Assembly: GCA_031257215.1 (NCBI GenBank) | Contig: JAIRPC010000095.1 | Location: 1 to 14,560, forward strand | Length of the DNA: 14,560 nt | Reading direction: 5' to 3' | Source of the DNA: Eubacteriales Family XIII. Incertae Sedis bacterium | GTDB lineage: Bacteria; Bacillota; Clostridia; Peptostreptococcales; Anaerovoracaceae | Part shown: piece after piece, positions 6,201 to 14,100 of the stretch | Numbering within the stretch: the stretch's first letter is position 1 | Layout of the letters: every line of letters starts with the position of its first letter | The notes under the pieces: generated by a model | What the model saw: only the letters and a program-made list of their open reading frames with translations | Databases searched by the model: none | Told to the model about the DNA's origin: nothing | Position numbers and translations under genes: made by a program

Positions 6201-7850
6201 AGATACAGCCTGGATATCGGGGAGCGGGTTCTTGTGGACGACGATTTTCAGGGCGATAAGGACGCGCTCACCGTTATCGATTCCGTCAGCCGCTGGACGA
6301 CTGGGAACCGAAGCGTGGCAACGGTGGAGTCGGGTTATATAACAGGGCAGCGCACAGGAGCCACCGTGATAAGGGGCTATGACGCGAGCGGCAGCGAGGT
6401 CGCCACCTTCACCGTGTATGTGGGGGGCAACGCTATTTCCAGCGTCAGCGTGGCAGGCGACAAGAGCAGCGTGGAAAGCGGCGAGAGCCTGTCCGTGAGC
6501 TATGCGGTGCAGGGCGGCGACGCTTCCGACCTGGGCCTTGTGTGGACGGCCAGGCTGTTCAGCGAGGACGCGTGGGAGCAGTACGGCGAGCTGCCTGACG
6601 ACATCTATGTGCTGGGGCTTCCAAGCTCGACCACGGCGGGCGCGGCGGAGTTCCCTGTGTCGATCATCAACCGCACGGGCGAAGCCGCCGCGATAAGCCT
6701 GACCGCGACCTCCGTTGCGGACGGCACCAAATCAGGCGAGATATTGGTAACGGCAGCCCCGCTGACGCTTGATGGCGTGGCGCGCGCGACGGTCGTGAAT
6801 ATCGAACAGCTCCATTCCCGGGACAGCTTTGCGAGCGGCGAGGAGATATATGTATACTACGCTCTGCCCGCGGCTCTGGAACAGGGCGGCAGATTCCCCT
6901 TCAAATGGGATGTGGCGCTGTCGGCGCCTGGCGACCATAGCGAGGAGTACGCGATCAACGGCGACGCGGAGATTTTCATAGACACAGGCAATGGCTATGC
7001 TCGGGCGGTTTCGGGAAGCCCCGTTGTCACCGACGCATGGTTTGGTATCCTGAAAATAAAGGCGGTCAACTGCAAGGACGAGACAATAACAGTCGTGTTG
7101 AAGGGCGCGTCGGAGGAGCGGGACGACGGCGGCGAGCCCGTCAGCACCGCAGGCTACCACTTCAATATCGAACCGCCGGAGCCTGTCGAGCCGGATACAG
7201 ACCCGCCGACCACGACGGAACCAGGCATAGACCCGCCGACCACGACGAAGCCGGGGATCGATCCGCCGAAAACAGACGAGCCGAACAGCTCGACGCCTGG
7301 CGCGGCGAAAGCCGACCTCGCGGGGGCGCAGGTTTCGGTGGCAGGCCGGGCAACATGGACCGGCCGCCAACTCCGCCCCGCGGTCAAGGTGAAGCTGGGA
7401 GGCAAGACGCTGGCGGCGGGCAAGGACTACACCGTGGTCTACGGCGCGAACAAAAGCATAGGCAGGGGCGAAGTAACGGTCAAGGGCGCGGGGAACTACA
7501 AAGGCGCGAAGGCCGCGGGCTTCAAAATCCTCCCGCAAAAAGTGAAGCTGTCGAAGATAAAGGCCGCGAAAGGGCAGCTGAAAATAACATGGAAAAAGGC
7601 GAACTCGGCGCAGAAGCTGACAGGCTTCCAAATCCGCTACCGCGTGGCAGGCGGCAAGGCGAACGGCAAATGGAGAAGCAAAACCGTCAGCGCCAAGAAA
7701 ACCTCGCTGGCCATAAAGGGGCTAGCGAAAGGAAAAAAATACCAGGTGCAGATAAGAGCCTATAAAAAGGTAAAAGAGAACGCAAAGCAAGCAAGCTACA
7801 AAAGCCCCTGGTCAGCCGCGAAGAAAAGCGCGGCGGTGAAAACAATATAG
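3249..7850 (+). CDS. Secreted multidomain beta-helix protein with duplicated choice-of-anchor Q modules
   Basis: 1533 residues; probably a cell-surface adhesin or polysaccharide-binding protein. ATG at 3249 has AAAGGAGGG (3232-3240) at 8 nt; the in-frame TTG at 3216 lies before this SD. Signal peptide: RRR at 16-18, hydrophobic core, cleavage after AFA (about 39). Domains: (1) right-handed beta-helix about 48-369 with GGAV/GGG turns and NCT rungs, ending in the choice-of-anchor Q signature SPAINSG...DARG...DIGAYEF (D363); (2) Ig-like linkers about 375-675; (3) a second beta-helix about 678-979, again ending DERG...DIGAYEY (D973); (4) a Big_2-like module then an Ig-like region, about 985-1305; (5) a Pro/Thr linker with PGIDPPTTT repeats, about 1308-1350; (6) an Ig-like module ending GAGNYKG, about 1355-1430; (7) a Lys-rich FN3-like module to the C terminus. 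No LPXTG, lipobox or C-terminal membrane anchor is present, so retention may use the basic C terminus. No catalytic residues are identifiable. Confidence 0.85.
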   Translation: MRAISDRQKSGWRNLRRRALPAFAAVMLLCTLIPAPAFAAGTAATADVTTGAEFNAAIKSSDSNITINIMADIDGVSSGTISSNKTITVNGNGHNVGLAPGNSYFAKLNSSSTITANNLTIDGTGAIGTLSYGGGAIVTRSGNVNLDNVVIKNCTANGSGGGGAVAIQSSSYKINATNCSFIGNKAAASSGIGGALKGAVNLVNCTFYGNEARDDGGAVYTGAAGTITNCTIVNNVSGGSGGGVRNNSSSSGSQSQIKNNIIIGNTAESADEGNDVYRANDQGYNLIGGAVNLSVTNANTRTGVTNTGWLDAGAPKDNGRNGLTTIPTIALLPVQESPAINSGTPTGAPAADARGFTRIGLPDIGAYEFAKVEAAASIKIGEVFDLSSVSPLAKGLFETVDVTIGDDTMPADGQSLLLFDEAGPERVKGLAAGTLTVNGYVGGVRFIEVEVTVEDEVYPDRVENVSITDMPAEAISDVRFELAYDIGLTGNAPADVELFLSLADGSPLPENIVLGEIDRSVPGKLGITLANEAGADGQYSDYELNARLVSAADFTKFDSREFTLKKPAQNAVVGVNASAAPRELKSGQSTVISYEVLSQSGAAGDPGLVWSYTAPDGIAVRGLENGKTTDSDRGSFTVEVKNRSASSGTITITAASSGNPARKAVIAVSVQGISKNVRSYDELYQALLAAEDGDVISVMADLTAKKVVQVDGMSSASINAASKSLQSAIALKRDVIIEGNGHSIDGGGYYAIFYGTAGTATLKNLTITNAVNTNTSSSEKQGVAIALKGGNIVMENVTIFGCSTSVGYGGALYLHEGSSARLVNCTIVNNKAKRGGGIYADNASVVLKNSIVYANRADDYADNLCYTYNSKAIDKIDGGHNIIYDIFYYGSSSSSRVDVTDSFAYHESGSTQNKNTLDVYSHEWLAGSLGNNGGGAKTLALLKSEGSPAIDKIPQGNAPERDERGISRDALSDIGAYEYYGVEGRYSLDIGERVLVDDDFQGDKDALTVIDSVSRWTTGNRSVATVESGYITGQRTGATVIRGYDASGSEVATFTVYVGGNAISSVSVAGDKSSVESGESLSVSYAVQGGDASDLGLVWTARLFSEDAWEQYGELPDDIYVLGLPSSTTAGAAEFPVSIINRTGEAAAISLTATSVADGTKSGEILVTAAPLTLDGVARATVVNIEQLHSRDSFASGEEIYVYYALPAALEQGGRFPFKWDVALSAPGDHSEEYAINGDAEIFIDTGNGYARAVSGSPVVTDAWFGILKIKAVNCKDETITVVLKGASEERDDGGEPVSTAGYHFNIEPPEPVEPDTDPPTTTEPGIDPPTTTKPGIDPPKTDEPNSSTPGAAKADLAGAQVSVAGRATWTGRQLRPAVKVKLGGKTLAAGKDYTVVYGANKSIGRGEVTVKGAGNYKGAKAAGFKILPQKVKLSKIKAAKGQLKITWKKANSAQKLTGFQIRYRVAGGKANGKWRSKTVSAKKTSLAIKGLAKGKKYQVQIRAYKKVKENAKQASYKSPWSAAKKSAAVKTI
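7197..7283 (+). repeat. Pro/Thr-rich decapeptide repeats in the beta-helix protein
   Basis: About three 30-bp in-frame repeats encode variants of DPPTTTEPGI (with K or KTDE replacements). They form an extended spacer between the Ig-like region and the C-terminal modules, as in many Gram-positive wall-spanning linkers. Repeat number could vary between strains. Confidence 0.75.
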
Positions 7851-7853
7851 CAC

Positions 7854-7914
7854 ATATGCCGTTCTTGCGGCTCTGAGCCAAGCTTAGGGCCGCAAGGACA
7901 ATAAAATGGCATAT
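7854..7914 (+). terminator. Nested stem-loop downstream of the beta-helix gene
   Basis: The outer stem ATATGCC (7854-7860)/GGCATAT (7908-7914) encloses the inner stem CTTGCGGC (7864-7871)/GCCGCAAG (7889-7896), itself containing a small CTGAG/CTTAG hairpin. It starts a few bases after the stop codon. No poly-U run follows on either strand, so it may be a processed 3' end, a factor-dependent terminator, or a repeat-derived palindrome. Its inner arms share TTGCGGC/GCCGCAA with the palindromes inside the next gene. Confidence 0.5.
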
Positions 7915-8055
7915 ACCCTATCTATAAAATAACTATATATCCAATATATTTCTTTATTACCATATTATATACAGTTTTCAGGCCGTCAGCATATTTGCGC
8001 GATTGTCAAAACTGCGTTTTGGTGTGTATTGCGCGAAAAAAAAATATGGTAAATT
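7915..8055 (+). promoter_or_regulatory. AT-rich regulatory region and probable promoter of the giant repeat protein
   Basis: An AT-rich island (about 7915-7978) stands out from GC-rich flanks. It is followed by the direct repeats TTGCGCGA (7995-8002 and 8029-8036), between which lies a perfect dyad CAAAAC-TGC-GTTTTG (8007-8012/8016-8021). The best core promoter is an extended -10, TGG-TAAATT (8047-8055), placing the start near 8060-8062, right at the base of the downstream hairpin. A -35 is not convincing. The repeats and the dyad look like binding sites for one or two regulators; I cannot name them. Confidence 0.5.
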
Positions 8056-8059
8056 GAGG

Positions 8060-8136
8060 GGACAGAGACAAGCAAGCGCTGATTGCCGGCGTTTGCTTTG
8101 TGTCCTGCTACCGCGTGCCGGGGGCAGGGCGAGCAG
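8060..8136 (+). promoter_or_regulatory. Structured 5' leader with two stem-loops
   Basis: Hairpin 1: GGACA (8060-8064) pairs with TGTCC (8101-8105). After a 3-nt GAG bulge, CAAGCAAGCGC (8069-8079) pairs with 8089-8100 with one bulged T, closing a 9-nt loop. Hairpin 2: CTGCT (8105-8109) pairs with AGCAG (8132-8136), enclosing TGCC-GGG-GGCA (8116-8126). The SD (AGAGGT, 8155-8160) lies downstream and is not sequestered in either. The first hairpin would sit at or near the 5' end of the transcript, a position that often protects mRNA. I recognise no riboswitch class. Confidence 0.5.
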
Positions 8137-8166
8137 CTAAAAGGGAAATTATTAAGAGGTAGGGAT

Positions 8167-11100
8167 ATGAAAAATTTGAGGGAGCTTTCGGGCAGAAAGC
8201 ATTTGGCAAAGCAGAGCCTGGTAGCGCTGCTGGCTGGCATAATGGTACTATGCACCATGCCCATGGCATCAGGGGTAACGGCAATACCCATAGAAATCGA
8301 AAAAGCGGCAGACAACAAAGCCGCAAGCGAAATAACAGAAGCAAAAACGCCCCTGGCGGCCGACGACACAGATCCGTCATTGCGGCCCACGAGCCGCAAT
8401 CTATTGGCGGCAGTCACTTCCGGCTCCGCAGTTACTTCTATCGACGGGATTGCGGATCAAGTCCGCAATGACGATAGTGGGGTCCGCAATGACGCGGCGG
8501 CTGGCGAGGGCGAAGCCAGTACACCGCCAACGGCGGAGGTCACCACCGACACCGCAGTTACTGATGACACAGATTCGTCATTGCGGCCCCCGAGCCGCAA
8601 TCCATTGTCGGAGGTCACCACCGACAGCGCGGTTAGCACCGACAGCGCAGTAACTTCCGACGCCGCAGTAGAAGAACCCACCACTTCCTCCGCCGTCAAA
8701 AAACGCGGCACGTCCACCGCTTCGGACACCGAGCACCTCAGCCTGAAAGTCGTCACCACCGCCGCCAACCAGAGATTCTACCTTCCGACAAGCGGGCAGG
8801 TGGGCAACCAATACAACGCCTATGACTGGACGATCGACTGGGGCGACGGCTTGGGGACGAACCGCTGGGCAGGCACCGGCAACCTCAACGGCATCAATCA
8901 CACGTACACCACAGCGGGCGCCTACATCATCGACGTAGTGCCTACCGATCCCGACGCCACAGGCTGGGCCAAGGCCTTCGGGTTTTGGAGCACCAACGAC
9001 GGCAACGCGAACGCCCAGGCGAACAAGAATATGCTGCGCGGCGTGATGTCGCCGCTCACATTGAAGATGACGCATACCCAGGCCGAGATCGACGCGGGCA
9101 CACCTCTGAACAACGAGTGGGCATGCACATTTTCGGGCTGCCAGTATCTCTCAGAGTTCTCCGACGACTTCAACCTGCCGCAGAACAGCACAACAGCGGG
9201 CAGCAGCTACGCCTATCAGATGTTCCAGGGCTGTATCAGGCTGGGTAGTGCGCTGCCAGAAGGTTTCAGCCTGCCAACGGGGATAACGGGATCCGTTGGC
9301 AGCTCATTCGCGCGTCAGATGTTCAATGGTTGCACTGGGCTCGTGTCTCTCCAAACAGGCTTCACCTTCCCAACGAACCTGGCGTCAGCAGGCAACGAGT
9401 TTGCATACCAGATGTTCAATGGCTGCACCAAGCTCAACAATACGCCCGTGGGGTTCAGCCTCCCATCGGTGATGTCGGGGACGGTCGGCAACAACTTCGC
9501 CTGCCAGATGTTCGCTGGCTGCTCTGTGCTCAGCACCATACAAGCCGGCTTCACCTTCCCGCAGGGCATCACGCAGGCGGGCGACAATTTCGCCACCCAG
9601 ATGTTCTATAACTGCGTCAAGCTGTCCATCTTGCCTGCGGGCTTCACCTTCCCGCAGAGCCTCACGCAGGTTGGCGACGGCTTTGCCGCGAATATGTTTG
9701 ATCTTTGCAGTTCGATAGTAGACCTGCCGAGCAATATATGGCTTCCACAGAACCTGGTGACGGCAGGTGACTTCTTCGCGGCAAAGATGTTCCAGAACTG
9801 CAAGGGCATGAGAACACTAGACGGCTTCAAGCTGCCAGGCACTTCGCTGACACAGGTCGGAGACAATTTTTGCCTGTCGATGTTTGTTTACAACAACTCA
9901 CTGGTCAATTTGCCGGTAGGCCTCACCCTCCCGCTCGGCATCTTGCATGCAGGCGACAATTTCGCTGTGACAATGTTTGCCGAATGCCCCAAATTGTCCG
10001 GACTGCCGGCGGGCTTCAACCTGCCGCAGACCCTGCAAAGCGCGGGCTCATCCTTCTGCTACTCGATGTTTCAGAATACGGGGGCGTTTGTAACCATACC
10101 AGCGGGCTTTTCCTTGCCCAGGGACTTGACCTCTGTGGGCAATGACTTTTGCAGGAACATGTTTTGGAAGACCCCTGTGTTGGGCGACCTGCCCGCTGGC
10201 TTCACCTTCCCACAGATGCTCACCTCCGCGCCGCACAACTTCGCCTGGGGCATGTTCGCGGCATCGGGCGTCACCTCTTTCCCCGCTGGGTTCAACCTGC
10301 CGCAGCAGCTTGAAAGCGTGGGGGACAGCTTCTGCAAATACGCCTTTGCGAGGGCTGACAATGACAGGGATAGCGGCGTCCGAAACAACGGGCGCTTTAC
10401 CAATATGCCCGCGGGCTTCAATCTTCCCCCGAACCTCAGGGTAGCCGGGAATGACTTCTGTTTCGCTATGTTCATAGCCCGCACCAGCATCATAAGCATC
10501 GCGGACAGCTTCACCATGCCGCAGCACCTGAACAGCACCAGCACCAGCGAGGTCACAGGCTCGATAGGCAATAATTTTGGCGTTTCGATGTTTAACGTCT
10601 GTTCCGCCTTGCAGTATGTGGGCAGCTCGTTCAGCCTGCCCTCTCAGGCCGCTGACCTGACGGCGGTCGGCGACAATTTTGCGGCGGGCATGTTCCAAGG
10701 CTGTTCTGCCCTGGTGCGCCCCAACGGCGGCACGGGCGGTCCCATCACCATGCCGCCGAACGTCGCTTCCTGCGGCGTGTCTTTCGCGCAAAGTATGTTT
10801 CAGAGCTGTGGGAACCTGCTCGATTTGGCGAACGGGAATGCGGGTTTCAAGCTGCCCGCCGCCATGGCCACAGTAGGGGACAATTTCTGCTATAACATGT
10901 TCGCGGGCTGCGGGAAGCTCACCACCGTGAGCTTCTACTTCACCCTGCCCAGGGGCATCACAGGCAATGCCGGCAACAATTTTGCGGCAGGGCTGTTTTC
11001 CGGATGTGGCAGCCTCGGTCAGCCAAGCGGCGCGGGCATGTTCTACTTGCCACAGAACGTTACGCAGGCTGGAAACTCTTTTATGAGCGCGATGTTTTAC

Positions 11101-14100
11101 AACTGCAAGTCGCTTGTTTCGCTGACCACCTTCTTCGGCGAGTCAACATCCTTCGTTTTGCCGCAGGAATTGGTCACTGTGGGCAATGACTTTTGCAACA
11201 GCATGTTCATGGGCTGTGACACTCTGACAACCGTGGATGGCGGCCGCAGCCTCTTCCAGCTGCCGCAGAAGATCAACTCGGCGGGCGTCAATTTCTGCTA
11301 CCGCATGTTTCGCGACTGCATAGCGCTGACTGTCGCCGGCAACACGTTCACTTTCCCTGCGGACGTGGCCGTGCTGAGGGACAGCTTCGCGCAGGAGATG
11401 TTCTACAACTGCGATGCGCTCACTGTTATGAACGCGGGCTTCAAGCTGCCCGAGAACGCGACATCGGCCGGCAACAGCGTGTTTCAAAACATGTTCGGGG
11501 GCTGTGCCGTGCTGGCAGGTCTGAACGACCAGTTCCAGCTGCCCACAGGCCTCACTAGCGTGGGCAACGCGTTCTGTTTTGCCATGTTCCAAAACTGCTC
11601 CGCGCTCACAGGCATCAACGGGGCATTCACCTTCCCGACGGGCATGTTGAGCTGTGGCAACGACTTTGCCGCGTACATGTTCCAAGGCTGTGGGTCGCTC
11701 GTGAACATGAACGACGCGTTCCAACTTCCCACAGGCCAAACGGCCGCTGCGAACACGACATATTGCCAGAACATGTTCAGTTACTGCGCCAACCTGGACC
11801 ACATCAACGATATCTTCACCTTCCCTGCGGGCATCGCAGGCGCGGTGGGCAACGACTTTGCGCAGAGGATGTTCTACAATTGCCCGAAGCTGACTGGCGT
11901 CAGCCCCGTGTTCACCTTCCCAACAGGCATAACGAACTTCAATACGGAGTTCGCCATAGAGATGTTTTCGCTCTGCACGTCGCTGACGCAGATGAATGCC
12001 AGCTTCAACATGCCACAGCCATCCGCAGCATCCGTTAGCGGTGACAATTTCGCGAAGCTGATGTTCAGGGGCTGCACGGCTCTGACCAAAGTGAACGACG
12101 TATTCAAACTGCCGCAGAGCATGACAGCCACGCGCGACTACTTCTGCCAGACCATGTTCCAGGGATGCACAGTTCTGGAAAAGGTAGGCGACGCTTTCAC
12201 CCTGCCGCAGAGCATGACCAGCGCACGGGACTATTTTTGTGCCGATATGTTCGTGGACTGCCCCGCCATGCCGAGCGTAGGCAAGGTGTTCACCATGCCG
12301 CAGGCAATGACGCAGACGGGCACATATTTTGCCACCGAGATGTTTTTGCGCTGTTACGCGCTGGTACGGGTCAATGACAACCTCAACTTCAACCTGCCGC
12401 CGCTAATGACTGCCGTCGGCAACGCTTTCTGTTACCAGATGTTCCGCCAATGCACCTCGCTGGTGGGTATGAACGCCAACTTCAACATGCCGCAGGGCAT
12501 CGCGAACGGCGGGACCAATTTTGCGCAGAACATGTTCTACTCATGCACCTCCCTGACCTCCGTTAACAGCATATTCACCCTGCCAAATTCGATGACAGTG
12601 GCAGGCGCGTCTTTCTGCCAGAGCATGTTCGGCGTCTGCACGTCTCTGACAAAGGTGAACGACGTCTTCAACCTGCCGCAGAGCATGGGATCGATCTCAG
12701 GCGGCAATGCCTGCTGGGGGATGTTCGCGGGCGACACAGCGCTCGACAAGGTCAGCTCCGTGTTCACCTTCCCGCAGAGCATTACCACGCTTGCGGGAGA
12801 CAACGTGTGCCAAGGTATGTTCAATGGCTGCGCCTCGCTCACCCAGGTCAGCCCTGTATTCACGTTCCCGCAAAATCTCGCGGGAGGTGCAGGAAACTCT
12901 TTCGCCTTTCAGATGTTCCTTAACTGTACTTCGCTCGTGAATATGAACGCGGGATTTAACCTGCCGCGGGGCTATACAGCGGCGGGGTTCGCTTTCTGCG
13001 CGCAGACGTTCAAGAGCTGCTCGGCGTTGGAGAATATAAACGACACCTTCACCATGCCGCAGACCATCACTGGAAATGTGGGGTACCAATTCGCGTCGCA
13101 GATGTTCATGAACTGCGCGAGCCTCGTGAAGGTGGGCGCCGCCTTCAACCTGCCGCAGGCGATGGCGGGTACCACAGGATATAGCTTTGCGGATGCGATG
13201 TTTGAGGGCTGCACATCGCTGGAATACGTGAGCGACGGCTTCACCTTCCCGCAGGGGATAACAACGCTTTCAGTCTATGTTTACAGTGGCGACCATATAT
13301 ATTTTGCGCAACGCATGTTCTGGGGCTGCAACTCCCTGCACTCTATCAGCAAGAACGGCGTGTTCACGATGCCGCAGAACGTGAGGGTAGCAGGCGACTG
13401 CTTCATGAACAACATGTTCACAGGCGCGGGCGGGCCGAACTTCCAGCTGGACGCGGCTTTCCGCCTCCCCGCCAGCATTACCGCATTCCCGAATTTCTAC
13501 ACTACAGGCTCTCCCAGCACAGTAGGCAGCCAGACGAACCCGCCGCGGAACCCGCCAGGCACGGCCGGCGAGGTGAACCCCGACACAGGCAAGGTTGCCG
13601 CATATGAAAGATACAACTGGGTCAGGGTGAATAACTTGTCCAACGTGTTCAACGGCATGGCTCCGAACACGCCCGTGCAGAACATCAGGATCAGAGACAT
13701 CCTCAACGGCTTGTCCACTCCGCCTATGAGCGGCGGCAACACTTTCGCCGGCTGCCAGGGCATATTCAGCGACTGGTGGGAGATACCTCTGACCTGGGGC
13801 GGCGGCGGCATCGCGTGGACCACGACGCTGGCGGCGGTTGGCACTGTGCCGGCAGAAAACCCACGCGGCACTGCCGTGCCATACTGGGTGACTGTATACA
13901 ACGAGAGCATCCCGCGCCAGGGCCTCTACGACGGGCCTACCAGCGGCTTCAACGCGAACAAGGCGCTGGGCGAGGGGAGCTTCATGGATGGGCGCACGGG
14001 GGCGGTGCCGAACAACACGCCCATATATATGAGGGCGAGCGTGCCGGGGACGTTCACCGTGTCCGCTGCGGCTCTGAGCGGGATCTCGAACTATACGGTC

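Noticed and set aside
6328..6375. TGAT in GQRTGATVI as an ApbE flavinylation site
   Set aside because: It fits the A-x-V...G-x-x-T-G-x-x-x-G-x-x-x-I pattern of a Big_2-like fold and lacks the upstream Asp and the FMN_bind context.
3249..7850. Sortase (LPXTG) anchoring of the beta-helix protein
   Set aside because: The C terminus ends in the FN3-like module, without LPXTG, hydrophobic stretch or charged tail of a sorting signal.
8060..8136. Cyclic di-GMP (GEMM) riboswitch
   Set aside because: The characteristic conserved core and tetraloop-receptor elements are not visible; only generic stem-loops are supported.
9109..13490. Possible CRISPR array
   Set aside because: Repeats are degenerate at the DNA level, keep one reading frame and encode a protein motif; there are no identical direct repeats with unique spacers.
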